A stretch of 64,000 bases of DNA from Ruminococcus sp. (GCF_019423705.1 NZ_JAHZAX010000003.1:62001-126000); one strand, 5' to 3'; shown: positions 32,518-40,784, counted from the first letter of the stretch. The notes: a model not told the origin generated them from the sequence alone. Numbers and translations are program-made.

Positions 32518-33543
32518 ATGGACGACCGAAAGCTGAAAATACTTACTGCGGTGGTCGATGAATACATCGTCACAGGCGAGCCTGTTGGTTCAAAGGCGAT
32601 AATGTCCCACATAAAGGCTTCCTCCGCCACGATCAGAAATGAAATGGCTGAGCTTGAAAAGCAGGGATATCTTGAACAGCCCCACACTTCCGCAGGAAGG
32701 ATACCCACATATAAGGGTTACAGATTATATGTTGACCAGCTTATGGAGCAGAACCAGCTTACAGACAGCGAAAAGGATATGCTCGATTCGATGATACCTC
32801 AGGAATATGTTACTGAGGAAGATCTTGTAAACAAAGCTTCGATGGCTTTGGCTGAGCTTACAAAGTGCGCTGCGGTCGTTGCAAACGCTACGCCGAAATT
32901 CTCGCTTATCTCTAAGGTGGAAGTTATCCCGACGGGAAAGAGAATGTACGTTATTCTTATGATAACGTCAAACGGTTCTATCAAGAACAAGGTTTGCAGG
33001 CTTGAATTTGATCTGAGCCAAGATCAGCTTGAGTTCTTTGACAACTTCGTGAGGGAGAACCTCAACGGCGTGCCGATAAACAGCATTTCGGACGCTTATG
33101 TCGAAAAGCTCACAGAGGCAATGGGAACATATATGATGACCCTTTCGCCGCTGGTATCAGAGATCATGAAGATGACCAAGGAAATGAGCAGCGTGACTAT
33201 CAAAGGTCAAAGCAATCTGCTCACCTGCAAGGACTTCAATCAGAATGAGATCATAAGCTTTTTGGATAATCAGAAAGAGCTTAAGGGATTTATCGACGAG
33301 ACGTTTTCGGGACTGCACGTTATGTTCTCACCCGAGCGTGACGGATTTGTTATCCACAACTCTTCGATAATCACGGCGCCCTTTTCCAAGGACGGCAAGA
33401 CCGCCGGAGCGCTGGGACTTATCGGTCCGATGAGACTTGATTATGCAAAGTTCATTCCGTATCTTGAATATTTCACAAGCAAGATATCGGATATGATATC
33501 AGAAAAGCCGCAGGACGGCAAAGAAGATGATAAGAATGAATAA
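32518..33543 (+). CDS. hrcA: Heat-inducible transcription repressor HrcA
   Basis: Represses chaperone genes by binding CIRCE. 341 residues. Winged-helix N-terminus (KLKILTAVVDEYIVTGEPVG, SSATIRNEMAELEKQGYLEQ, PHTSAGRIPTYKGYRLYVD), then the GAF-like dimer domain and C-terminal FSPERDGFVIHNSSII, ALGLIGPMRLDYAKFIPYLE. GGTGGTGAG is the ribosome site. First gene of the operon; its end overlaps the grpE reading frame. Confidence 0.97.
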   Translation: MDDRKLKILTAVVDEYIVTGEPVGSKAIMSHIKASSATIRNEMAELEKQGYLEQPHTSAGRIPTYKGYRLYVDQLMEQNQLTDSEKDMLDSMIPQEYVTEEDLVNKASMALAELTKCAAVVANATPKFSLISKVEVIPTGKRMYVILMITSNGSIKNKVCRLEFDLSQDQLEFFDNFVRENLNGVPINSISDAYVEKLTEAMGTYMMTLSPLVSEIMKMTKEMSSVTIKGQSNLLTCKDFNQNEIISFLDNQKELKGFIDETFSGLHVMFSPERDGFVIHNSSIITAPFSKDGKTAGALGLIGPMRLDYAKFIPYLEYFTSKISDMISEKPQDGKEDDKNE

Positions 33544-34138
33544 AAAGAAAGGCAGGCGGCGTAAATTGAGTAAGGAAACTGAAAAGGACACCGAGCTTGA
33601 AAAAGAGGAAAACACCTCTGCTGAAAGCGAAGAGACTAAGGCGGCGGACGAGACGGCTGAAAAGGCTGACGAGAACGCTGAGGACAATAAGGCTGAGAGC
33701 GAAGAAGATAAGCTCAGAAAAGAGCTTGCGGACGCTAAAGACAAATACCTCAGACTTATGGCTGAATATGATAATTTCAGAAAGAGGAGCGCAAAGGAAA
33801 GACTTGAGCTCACAGACACAGCAAAGGGCAACGTTATAAACGGCTTCCTTCCCGTGTTTGATAATTTTGAAAGAGCCTTGGGTACGGAAACTCAGGACAC
33901 AGTTTACAAGCAGGGCGTTGAAATGATATTCAATCAGTTCGGCGAAGCCCTCAAGAAGCTGAATGTGGAAGTTATGGATATCTTGGGCAAGGAATTTGAC
34001 CCGAACATCGCTACCGCAGTAAGCACAGTTGATGATCCCGAGCTTGGTGAGAACGTTGTGGCGCAGGTGCTGCAAAACGGCTACACTATCGGCGGAAAGG
34101 TCATCAGACACGCAATGGTCATCGTTGCGAACCCATAA
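33527..34138 (+). CDS. grpE: Nucleotide exchange factor GrpE
   Basis: Releases ADP from DnaK. 203 residues. A long, acidic, unstructured N-terminus is followed by the dimer coiled coil (LRKELADAKDKYLRLMAEYDNFRKRS) and beta domain (NGFLPVFDNFERALGT, YKQGVEMIFNQFGEALKKLN, FDPNIATAVSTVDDPEL, GYTIGGKVIRHAMVIVANP). Start is uncertain: ATG 33527 overlaps hrcA, while TTG 33566 (SKETEKDTE) has a better AGGCGG ribosome site. Only the non-conserved end is affected. Confidence 0.95.
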   Translation: MIRMNKKKGRRRKLSKETEKDTELEKEENTSAESEETKAADETAEKADENAEDNKAESEEDKLRKELADAKDKYLRLMAEYDNFRKRSAKERLELTDTAKGNVINGFLPVFDNFERALGTETQDTVYKQGVEMIFNQFGEALKKLNVEVMDILGKEFDPNIATAVSTVDDPELGENVVAQVLQNGYTIGGKVIRHAMVIVANP

Positions 34139-34195
34139 GACAGCAAGACGATCATCGCCTTGATATAAAAATGAAATTTGAAAGGATTTGATTTT

Positions 34196-36067
34196 ATGAG
34201 CAAAATTATCGGTATAGATCTTGGTACAACTAACTCTTGTGTAGCAGTTATGGAAGGCGGCGAAGCTGTCGTAATCCCTAACAGCGAAGGCGCAAGAACA
34301 ACTCCTTCAGTTGTCGGCGTATCAAAGAACGGCGACAGACTTGTAGGTCAGGTAGCTAAGAGACAGGCAGTTACAAACTATGACAACACAGTAATCTCTA
34401 TCAAGAGACATATGGGTTCTGATTACAAGGCTCATATGGGCGGCAAGGATTACACACCACAGGAGATCTCAGCTATGATCCTTCAGAAGCTGAAGGCTGA
34501 CGCTGAGGCTTATCTTGGCGAGAAGGTAACAGAGGCTGTTATCACGGTTCCTGCTTACTTCACAGACGCTCAGAGACAGGCAACTAAGGACGCAGGTCAG
34601 ATCGCTGGTCTGACAGTTAAGAGAATCATCAACGAGCCAACAGCCGCTGCACTTTCTTACGGTATTGATAAGGAAGAGGATCAGAAGGTTATGGTCTACG
34701 ACCTCGGCGGCGGTACATTCGATGTATCTATCATCGAAATGGGCGACGGCGTTACAGAAGTTCTTGCAACAGCAGGTAACAACCACCTGGGCGGCGATGA
34801 CTTCGATCAGAGGATCATTGATTGGATGATCTCTGAGTTCAAGAGCGCAGAAGGCGTTGATCTTTCAAACGATAAGATGGCTATGCAGAGACTTAAGGAA
34901 GCTGCTGAGAAGACTAAGATCGAGCTTTCATCTACTGCTTCATCAACTATCTCTCTCCCATTCATCACAGCAGACGCAACAGGTCCTAAGCACCTTGAAC
35001 TGACACTTACACAGGCTAAGTTCAACGAAATGACAGCTGACCTTGTTGAATCAACAATGGGTCCGGTTCGTCAGGCACTTTCAGATTCAGGTCTGTCAGC
35101 TAGCGAGCTTCAGAAAGTTCTTATGGTCGGCGGTTCTTCAAGAATCCCAGCCGTTCAGGAAGCTGTTAAGAAGTTCCTCGGCAAGGAGCCATTCAAGGGC
35201 ATCAACCCAGATGAGTGCGTAGCCCTCGGTGCTGCATATCAGGGCGGAGTTCTCGGTGGCGACGTTAAGGACGGTCTGCTCCTCCTCGATGTAACTCCTC
35301 TGTCCCTCGGTCTTGAGACAATGGGCGGCGTTTGCACAAAGATCATCGAAAGAAATACAACTATCCCAACAAAGAAATCACAGATATTCTCAACAGCTGC
35401 CGACAATCAGTCAGCCGTTGATATCAACGTTCTCCAGGGCGAGCGTGAGTTCGCAAAGGACAACAAGCAGCTTGGTATGTTCAGACTTGACGGTATCGCT
35501 CCGGCTCCTCGTGGCGTTCCACAGATCGAAGTAACATTCGATATCGACGCTAACGGTATCGTACACGTTTCCGCTAAGGACTTGGGTACTGGCAAGGAGC
35601 AGAACATCACAATCACTTCTTCAACAAATATGTCTAAGGACGATATCGACAAGGCTGTTAAGGAAGCAGAAGCTTTCGCAGCTGAGGACGCTAAGAAGAA
35701 GGAAGACGTTGACGCAAGAAACGCAGCTGACCAGCTTTGCTTCCAGGCTGAAAAGTCTCTCGGCGAGTTCGGCGACAAGGTAGACGCTGCTGACAAGTCA
35801 GCTTGTCAGGCTAAGATCGACGCTTTGAAGGAAGCTCTCAAGGGCACAGATATCGAGGCTATCAAGGCTAAGCACAAGGAGCTCGAGGAGACATTCCAGG
35901 GCGTTGCAACTAAGGTTTACCAGCAGGCTGCTCAGGCACAGCAGGCAGCAGGCGGCGCAGCAGGCTTTGACCCTAACAATATGGGCGGAGCAGCTCAGGG
36001 CGGCAACGCAAGCTCTTCAAAGGGCGGCGACGATGTTATCGACGCTGAGTTCACAGACGCTGAATAA
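34196..36067 (+). CDS. dnaK: Chaperone DnaK (Hsp70)
   Basis: ATP-driven folding chaperone. 623 residues from ATG 34196 (MSKIIGIDLGTTNSCVAV), 8 bases after GAAAGGA. Hsp70 marks: VYDLGGGTFDVSII, VLMVGGSSRIPAVQEAV, VTVPAYFTDAQRQATKDA, and LLLDVTPLSLGLETMGGV at the substrate domain. The C-terminal lid is Ala/Gln/Gly-rich and ends in the acidic VIDAEFTDAE. The N-terminal lobe lacks the 24-residue insert of Gram-negative DnaK, as expected for Bacillota. Codons are strongly biased (AAG, GCT, TCA), consistent with high expression. Confidence 0.98.
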   Translation: MSKIIGIDLGTTNSCVAVMEGGEAVVIPNSEGARTTPSVVGVSKNGDRLVGQVAKRQAVTNYDNTVISIKRHMGSDYKAHMGGKDYTPQEISAMILQKLKADAEAYLGEKVTEAVITVPAYFTDAQRQATKDAGQIAGLTVKRIINEPTAAALSYGIDKEEDQKVMVYDLGGGTFDVSIIEMGDGVTEVLATAGNNHLGGDDFDQRIIDWMISEFKSAEGVDLSNDKMAMQRLKEAAEKTKIELSSTASSTISLPFITADATGPKHLELTLTQAKFNEMTADLVESTMGPVRQALSDSGLSASELQKVLMVGGSSRIPAVQEAVKKFLGKEPFKGINPDECVALGAAYQGGVLGGDVKDGLLLLDVTPLSLGLETMGGVCTKIIERNTTIPTKKSQIFSTAADNQSAVDINVLQGEREFAKDNKQLGMFRLDGIAPAPRGVPQIEVTFDIDANGIVHVSAKDLGTGKEQNITITSSTNMSKDDIDKAVKEAEAFAAEDAKKKEDVDARNAADQLCFQAEKSLGEFGDKVDAADKSACQAKIDALKEALKGTDIEAIKAKHKELEETFQGVATKVYQQAAQAQQAAGGAAGFDPNNMGGAAQGGNASSSKGGDDVIDAEFTDAE

Positions 36068-36079
36068 TATTGACAATTG

Positions 36080-36120
36080 CGGCGACCTCTGTCTGACTTC
36101 TCAGGCAGAGGCTATTGCCG
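36080..36120 (+). other. Hairpin between dnaK and dnaJ
   Basis: CCTCTGTCTGA (36086-36096), CTTC loop, TCAGGCAGAGG (36101-36111), with an outer CGGC/GCCG pair. The U-G pair fits + strand RNA; no T-run, so probably an mRNA stability or processing element. Confidence 0.5.
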
Positions 36121-36162
36121 TATTATGAGACAGCTTGAAAGTGAAAGCACATACTTACCAAA

Positions 36163-36221
36163 AAGGAGGCAAGCCCGTTCCCTAAAGTTTTCACGATAAT
36201 GGAGCTGACAAGAACACGGGC
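36163..36221 (+). promoter_or_regulatory. Structure-bridged ribosome site of dnaJ
   Basis: The only good ribosome site, AAGGAGG (36163-36169), is 58 bases before the dnaJ ATG. Directly after it, GCCCGT (36173-36178) pairs with ACGGGC (36216-36221). Folding this stem leaves only CAA plus GTTTAT, 9 bases, between AAGGAGG and ATG. An ATG at 36199 inside the loop is out of frame. Confidence 0.5.
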
Positions 36222-36227
36222 GTTTAT

Positions 36228-37373
36228 ATGGCTGAAAAAAGAGATTATTATGAAGTCCTTGGCGTTTCAAAGGGCGCAACGGACGATGAGATAAAGAAAG
36301 CCTTCCGTAAAATGGCTAAGCAGTATCACCCTGACCTCCACCCCGGCGACAAGGAATGTGAGGATAAGTTCAAGGAGGTAAACGAGGCCTACGAGGTGCT
36401 TTCGGATAAGGATAAGAGAGCAAGATACGATCAGTTCGGTCACGCAGGCGTTGACCCGAACTATGGCGCAGGCGCTGGCGGAGCAGGCGGCTTCGGCGGA
36501 TTTGGCGATATGGGCGATATTTTCGACTCCATTTTCGGCGGATTTGGCGGCGGTTTCGGCGGACGTTCTGCAAATCCGAACGCACCAAGACGTGGCGAAG
36601 ATATCAGAGCAAACGTTGTTATCGACTTTATGGAAGCCTGCAAGGGCAAGAAGGTCAAAATTCGTATCAACAGGGCTGAGAAGTGTTCAGACTGTCACGG
36701 CACAGGCGCTGCGGCCGGTTCGTCACCTAAGACCTGTCCAGACTGCCACGGCACGGGTACTGTAAGGATAATGCAGAGGACGCCTTTCGGCAACATCGCT
36801 CAGACCACGACTTGTAGTCGCTGCGGTGGTAAGGGTCAGATCATTGACAATCCTTGCCACACTTGTAACGGACAGGGCAGAGTTAAGAAGGTTTCCGAAA
36901 AGGAGATCGAAATTCCTGCCGGTATCGACGACGGACAGACGCTTAGAGTTGGCGGCGAGGGCAACTGCGGCATAAACGGCGGCCCTAACGGCGATCTGCA
37001 CATCAATGTAACTGTACGTCCCGACCCGATCTTCGAGCGTGACGGCTATGACGTATGGACGGAGATACCGCTTACTTACACTCAGGCGACACTTGGCGAC
37101 GAGATCACAGTTCCGACTGTTGACGGCAAGGTCAAGTACAATGTTCCCGAGGGCACCCAGACGGGCACGGTATTCCGTCTGAGAGGCAAGGGCATCATGA
37201 AGGTCAACAGGAACGATCACGGCGATCACTACGTTCGTGTGACTGTTGAAGTTCCACGCAACCTTTCAAAGGATCAGAAGGAAAAACTTCGTGAATTTGA
37301 AAAATCGCTGGGCGAAAAGAATTACGCAAAGCGCAAGACTTTCTTTGACAAGCTCAAGGATAAATTCAAATAA
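36228..37373 (+). CDS. dnaJ: Chaperone DnaJ (Hsp40)
   Basis: Delivers substrates to DnaK and stimulates its ATPase. 381 residues. J domain with RDYYEVLGVSKGATDDEIKK and HPD (YHPDLHPGD), Gly/Phe-rich region (GGFGGFGDMGDIFDSIFGG), four CxxCxGxG zinc repeats (CSDCHGTG, CPDCHGTG, CSRCGGKG, CHTCNGQG) and the C-terminal substrate domain. The start is fixed by the J domain even though no ribosome site is adjacent. A terminator ends the operon. Confidence 0.97.
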   Translation: MAEKRDYYEVLGVSKGATDDEIKKAFRKMAKQYHPDLHPGDKECEDKFKEVNEAYEVLSDKDKRARYDQFGHAGVDPNYGAGAGGAGGFGGFGDMGDIFDSIFGGFGGGFGGRSANPNAPRRGEDIRANVVIDFMEACKGKKVKIRINRAEKCSDCHGTGAAAGSSPKTCPDCHGTGTVRIMQRTPFGNIAQTTTCSRCGGKGQIIDNPCHTCNGQGRVKKVSEKEIEIPAGIDDGQTLRVGGEGNCGINGGPNGDLHINVTVRPDPIFERDGYDVWTEIPLTYTQATLGDEITVPTVDGKVKYNVPEGTQTGTVFRLRGKGIMKVNRNDHGDHYVRVTVEVPRNLSKDQKEKLREFEKSLGEKNYAKRKTFFDKLKDKFK

Positions 37374-37378
37374 AGATC

Positions 37379-37411
37379 AAGGAGAACGGCACGGGGCTGT
37401 TCTCCTTTTTT
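37379..37411 (+). terminator. Terminator of the hrcA-dnaJ operon
   Basis: AAGGAGAAC, 11-base loop, GTTCTCC, then six T; 6 bp past the dnaJ stop. Confidence 0.85.
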
Positions 37412-37430
37412 GTTGCAAAAATTATATAAT

Positions 37431-37461
37431 AAAAAATCGCCGCAGGAAATACCCACGGCGA
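37431..37461 (-). terminator. Terminator of the DtxR-family gene
   Basis: Minus strand TCGCCG, 13-base loop, CGGCGA, then six T. Confidence 0.8.
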
Positions 37462-37478
37462 ATATCGTACAAATTCAA

Positions 37479-37850
37479 TTAAAGAATACCTGTATGCTTT
37501 TTGATAGCGGCGAAAGATTCAGCGCTGATAACGTGCTCCATACGGCAGGCGTCCTCAACAGCGACCTTCTCGTCAACACCCAATGTGATGAGCCACTTTG
37601 AAAGCAGAGTGTGGCGCTCATACATCTTCTCGGCGATCTCGAGACCCTTGTCGGTAAGCTCGATATAGCCGTCCTTATTTACAGTTATGTAGCCGTTCTC
37701 ACGGAGATTTTTCATTGCAACGCTTACGCTTGGCTTTGAAAACTCAAGCTCGTTTACTATATCAATGCTTCTGACCTCGCCCTTGCCCTTGCGCTGGCTG
37801 AGGATAAGTATAGTTTCAAGATAATTTTCTGCGGATTCTCTGATCTGCAT
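37479..37850 (-). CDS. DtxR/MntR-family metal-dependent regulator
   Basis: 123 residues: N-terminal winged helix (RESAENYLETILILSQRKGK, VRSIDIVNELEFSKPSVSVA, LRENGYITVNKDGYIELTDK) and the metal-binding dimer helix (HTLLSKWLITLGVDEKVAVE then DACRMEHVISAESFAAI). The ligand set (Cys and His in ACRMEH, His in ERHTLL) fits iron-type sensors of the family. No C-terminal SH3-like domain, as in MntR. No metal transporter is adjacent, so target genes are not known. Own promoter and terminator. Confidence 0.88.
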   Translation of the reverse strand: MQIRESAENYLETILILSQRKGKGEVRSIDIVNELEFSKPSVSVAMKNLRENGYITVNKDGYIELTDKGLEIAEKMYERHTLLSKWLITLGVDEKVAVEDACRMEHVISAESFAAIKKHTGIL

Positions 37851-37903
37851 TTTATGATCCTCCTTTATGATGAATAGGTAAATTTCAAATTCGTTTAAAC
37901 TTT

Positions 37904-37932
37904 ATTATACCACATTTCACGCCGCTTTTCAA
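37904..37932 (-). promoter_or_regulatory. Sigma-A promoter of the DtxR-family gene
   Basis: Minus strand TTGAAA (37932-37927), 17 bases, TATAAT (37909-37904). A GTTTAAAC palindrome lies just downstream (37893-37900). Confidence 0.7.
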
Positions 37933-37970
37933 TATCATTTTTAGCTAATTTGAGAGGCGGAAATTTGTAT

Positions 37971-38030
37971 AAAAAACTGCCGCAGCAATTGACCGCAGCA
38001 GTCACAGAATATCGTTAACTTCTCTGCGGC
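37971..38030 (-). terminator. Terminator of the 50-residue membrane protein gene
   Basis: Minus strand GCCGCAG (38030-38024) pairs with CTGCGGC (37985-37979), then AG and six T. Two GCTGCGG direct copies inside the loop allow alternatives. Confidence 0.6.
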
Positions 38031-38183
38031 TTACTGTATGCCGCACTCATCATAGTCTTTCCACTTTTCGGAATATTCCTTATCCTCAAAATACTTATAT
38101 ACAAACAAAGCAGTTGAAGCGATGACCAAGATAAGCGCACCCATCAATGCCCAAAATGATTTCTTTCTTGAATAGTTTGACAT
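38031..38183 (-). CDS. Small single-pass membrane protein, unknown function
   Basis: 50 residues. Basic start SNYSRKKSF, one membrane segment (about 10-29, WALMGALILVIASTALFVYK), then an acidic tail (YFEDKEYSEKWKDYDECGIQ). ATG at 38183 follows AGAAAGGAAG. It has a full-consensus promoter of its own (38255-38283), a 5' leader of about 65 nt and a terminator, so it is a real monocistronic gene. The charge pattern predicts an outside acidic tail or the reverse; not recognised as a toxin. Confidence 0.75.
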   Translation of the reverse strand: MSNYSRKKSFWALMGALILVIASTALFVYKYFEDKEYSEKWKDYDECGIQ

Positions 38184-38254
38184 AACAAAACTTCCTTTCT
38201 ATAAAAAAGTTTCCACACATAACAAAGCAATAAAAGCTATAATGTTCTGTTACA

Positions 38255-38283
38255 ATTATACTACAAACGGACAGTTATGTCAA
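38255..38283 (-). promoter_or_regulatory. Consensus promoter of the 50-residue membrane protein gene
   Basis: Minus strand TTGACA (38283-38278), 17 bases, TATAAT (38260-38255). Confidence 0.8.
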
Positions 38284-38302
38284 CTCTTTTTGAGCTTATC
38301 GC

Positions 38303-38878
38303 TTAAATATATTTCTCGGAATAAAAATGCAGGAACTCTTCAAGGCACACGCCGCTTTTGGTTATAAGCTCCGCCGCTTCTGTGCCAACGTATCTATAAT
38401 GCCAAGGCTCAAAATCAATGCCTGTGATATGCTCTTTCATTCGTGGATAGCGCAGGATAAAGCCGTATTTTGCGGCGTTTGCGCACAACCAGCGTGATTC
38501 AGCGGTGCGGTAAAAATCATCGCTGACGTCAGTATCCTCCGCCCTGCCGATATCCACCGCAAGGCCTGTATTGTGCTCGCTGGAGCCGGGCAGAGCCAGC
38601 GTTCTTGCCACCTTTGCAACAGCGTTTTCATAGTCAAGTCCGCCCCACATTTCGTGAGAGACTTCCCTTTCCCACAGCATTTGCTGATACTCGAATGAGC
38701 GATACGCCGAGATGATCCGCAGATTTATCCCTGCCTCTGCGGCTTCTTTGAGGAGCATTCTGAGCTGTCTGCCGGCCTGCGCTTCCACAAGCTTTCCCTG
38801 CACCTCCGTGAGCTCAAGGGTATTGGCGAGCTTGCTGTCCACAGGGTTGAATTTATCCACCAGCATAAGGTAATCCAT
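38303..38878 (-). CDS. VanY/LdcB-type D-Ala-D-Ala carboxypeptidase domain protein without signal peptide
   Basis: 191 residues. The zinc peptidase marks are present: RIISAYRSFEYQQMLW, GSSEHNTGLAVDIG (SxHxxGxAxD zinc site) and FEPWHYRYVG (third zinc His). Family enzymes trim D-Ala from peptidoglycan stem peptides outside the membrane. Unusually, the protein starts MDYLMLVDKFNPVDSK with no signal or anchor. The start follows GGGAGG, so a missed upstream exporter signal is unlikely. It may act on cytoplasmic precursors or exit by another path. Confidence 0.85.
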   Translation of the reverse strand: MDYLMLVDKFNPVDSKLANTLELTEVQGKLVEAQAGRQLRMLLKEAAEAGINLRIISAYRSFEYQQMLWEREVSHEMWGGLDYENAVAKVARTLALPGSSEHNTGLAVDIGRAEDTDVSDDFYRTAESRWLCANAAKYGFILRYPRMKEHITGIDFEPWHYRYVGTEAAELITKSGVCLEEFLHFYSEKYI

Positions 38879-38990
38879 TTTTGCGAGACCTCCCGTTTTC
38901 TGATTATTCTTATTTTAGTATACTCAGAAATGCGGAAAATGTGCAAAAATATTTTGGGGCTAAATTCAAAAATAGCAAAACAAAAAGGCA

Positions 38991-39033
38991 AAATTGCTGT
39001 TCGACAAGGCTCACAACAATTTTCGCCCATAGT
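38991..39033. repeat. Hairpin repeat, copy 2 (loop inverted relative to 28115-28158)
   Basis: Arms AAATTGCTGT and ACAACAATTT (9 of 10 pair) around TCGACAAGGCTC, then TCGCCCATA. Confidence 0.5.
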
Positions 39034-39044
39034 GTTTTGAAATA

Positions 39045-39593
39045 TTATTTATGTTTGTAAACCACACGTTCCTTGACGTCGATCTGCTTGTAGGATATCT
39101 TGAAGCCTATCCACGTTGCAAATGGGTAAAGCAGGGGGAATATCGCCGTCATAATGAACACAAATGGCGACATATTTTTTACGTCGGCAGAATGTGCCGC
39201 CCAGTCGATAAGAGGGTAAAAGCAAGCGTCAAGGAGCTTATATGCAGGCATAAAATTGAACGCCCCACTGAATTTCGATATCATCAGTATTATCATCATA
39301 ACATAGCAGGGTATGCTTGCGATAAGTCCCAGCGTGAAGCCGTAATTCGGGCAGTCCTTTTCGCCGTGGAAGGTCACCTTATTGCGTGCTTCTTCGCCCT
39401 GTTTCAAGCCGAAATCCGCCATAAGGCACACAACGGTCAGCAGACCTGTCAGGCCGAAAATTATATTTGCAAATGCGCCGAAAGGTCTTGCCACGGCGAT
39501 GAAAAACAGGAATATGAAAATGCCGAAAAATTCGGTCTCCACCCATTTTAAAAGTGCGGTCAGCACGGCTTTTTTTCTATTGTATTTTTCCAT
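39045..39593 (-). CDS. Membrane protein, unknown function
   Basis: 182 residues from the ATG at 39593 (MEKYNRKKAVLTALL), with GGAGC upstream. About four membrane segments: GIFIFLFFIAVARPFGAFAN running into a second through FGLTGLLTVVCLMAD, then LGLIASIPCYVMMIILMIS and FVFIMTAIFPLLYPFATWIG. A conserved-looking GEKDCPNYGFTLGL lies between the second and third. No family recognised. Own TTGAAA/TATAAT promoter. Confidence 0.75.
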   Translation of the reverse strand: MEKYNRKKAVLTALLKWVETEFFGIFIFLFFIAVARPFGAFANIIFGLTGLLTVVCLMADFGLKQGEEARNKVTFHGEKDCPNYGFTLGLIASIPCYVMMIILMISKFSGAFNFMPAYKLLDACFYPLIDWAAHSADVKNMSPFVFIMTAIFPLLYPFATWIGFKISYKQIDVKERVVYKHK

Positions 39594-39625
39594 TATCAAT
39601 GCTCCAAACAAAATTCGTTACAATA

Positions 39626-39654
39626 ATTATATCACTATTTTCGCACTTTTTCAA
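39626..39654 (-). promoter_or_regulatory. Sigma-A promoter of the membrane protein gene
   Basis: Minus strand TTGAAA (39654-39649), 17 bases, TATAAT (39631-39626). Confidence 0.7.
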
Positions 39655-39759
39655 CAGCATATGCAGATTTTTCACCCTATCATCACAAAGATCATTCCGC
39701 ATAAACGCTATTCTTTCGGATAAACTATTTTCAAAACTTGAAACAGGAGCGTGAACGCA

Positions 39760-39972
39760 ATGGCAAACAAAGACGATCGCAGCAAAAAGGACAAGAGCCG
39801 CTTTCCGCAGGCGGCGGACGGTACAAAGGTCTACGAGCCACACGACATTATTTCCGCAGGGCAGGAATACATCATCACAGACAATTACACCGCCGAAAAC
39901 GGCAGGGTCTACAATCGCTCGGCGCTGAACGCTGGCTTTGCAAGAAAATGGGTGGACGAAAACGAGAAATAG
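39760..39972 (+). CDS. Small hydrophilic protein, unknown function
   Basis: 70 residues from ATG 39760 (MANKDDRSKKDKSRFPQAAD), after CAGGAG; an in-frame GTG at 39751 lies too close to that site. Highly charged N-terminus, then a compact YEPHDIISAGQEYIITDNYT and RSALNAGFARKWVDENEK. No signal peptide. Not recognised. Followed by an independent promoter for the next gene. Confidence 0.65.
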   Translation: MANKDDRSKKDKSRFPQAADGTKVYEPHDIISAGQEYIITDNYTAENGRVYNRSALNAGFARKWVDENEK

Positions 39973-39975
39973 CCG

Positions 39976-40004
39976 TTGAAAAATTCGCCCCATTGTGGTA
40001 TAAT
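39976..40004 (+). promoter_or_regulatory. Sigma-A promoter of the SDR gene
   Basis: TTGAAA (39976-39981), 17 bases, TATAAT (39999-40004), starting three bases after the previous stop. Confidence 0.7.
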
Positions 40005-40038
40005 TATCTCAGCTAAAAAATTGTGCGGAGGTAATAAT

Positions 40039-40770
40039 ATGTCAAAAACAGCCATTATCACAGGAGGCTCGGGAGGTATCGGGTCGGCGATATGCCGTGT
40101 TCTTGCGGCTGAGGGCTGGCGGACTGTGGTATGCTATAACCACGGCGAGGCGCAGGCGAAAGCCCTTGCGGCGGAGCTTTGCGCAGGCGGACACACGGCG
40201 CAGGCGTTTTTTATGGACATTTCCAGCAAGGTCAGCATTGAGGGCGGTCTTGCCAAGATAAAAACTATTTTGGGCGAGCCAGAACTTCTTGTGAACAACG
40301 CAGGCATTGCGGATATCGGGCTTTTCACGGATATGACCGACGAGCGGCTTTGCAAAATGCTGAACGTGAACCTGCTGGGGACAATGCGGCTTTCAAAGGC
40401 TGTTCTGCCCGAAATGATAAGGGCGCACAGGGGCAATATCGTGAACATTTCGTCGGTGTGGGGCGAGGTCGGGGCTTCCTGCGAGGTGGCATATTCCGCC
40501 GCAAAGGCAGGGCTGATCGGCTTCACAAAGGCGCTGGCAAGAGAGGTTGCCGTCAGCGGTGTTAAGGTCAACTGCATTTCCTGCGGAATGATCGACACAA
40601 AAATGAACGGCGAACTTTCCCCCGAGGACGTTCAGGCGGTGGTGGACGAGATCTCAGTCGGCAGGATAGGCACGCCGAAAGACGTTGCCAACGCCGTGAA
40701 ATTTCTTGCCTCAGACCAGTCGGACTACATTCACGGACAGGTCATTCGTGTCGACGGCGCTTGGATATGA
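40039..40770 (+). CDS. Short-chain dehydrogenase/reductase, FabG-like
   Basis: 243 residues from ATG 40039, with GGAGG upstream. Rossmann nucleotide site TAIITGGSGGIGSAICRVLA, NNAGIADIG, catalytic Ser in NIVNISSVWGEVG, Tyr/Lys in VAYSAAKAG, and C-terminal FLASDQSDYIHGQVIRVDGA as in 3-oxoacyl-ACP reductases. No fatty-acid gene is nearby, so it may be a housekeeping paralog or an alcohol/keto reductase. Own promoter and terminator. Confidence 0.88.
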   Translation: MSKTAIITGGSGGIGSAICRVLAAEGWRTVVCYNHGEAQAKALAAELCAGGHTAQAFFMDISSKVSIEGGLAKIKTILGEPELLVNNAGIADIGLFTDMTDERLCKMLNVNLLGTMRLSKAVLPEMIRAHRGNIVNISSVWGEVGASCEVAYSAAKAGLIGFTKALAREVAVSGVKVNCISCGMIDTKMNGELSPEDVQAVVDEISVGRIGTPKDVANAVKFLASDQSDYIHGQVIRVDGAWI

Positions 40771-40784
40771 CAAATGAGAAAGAA

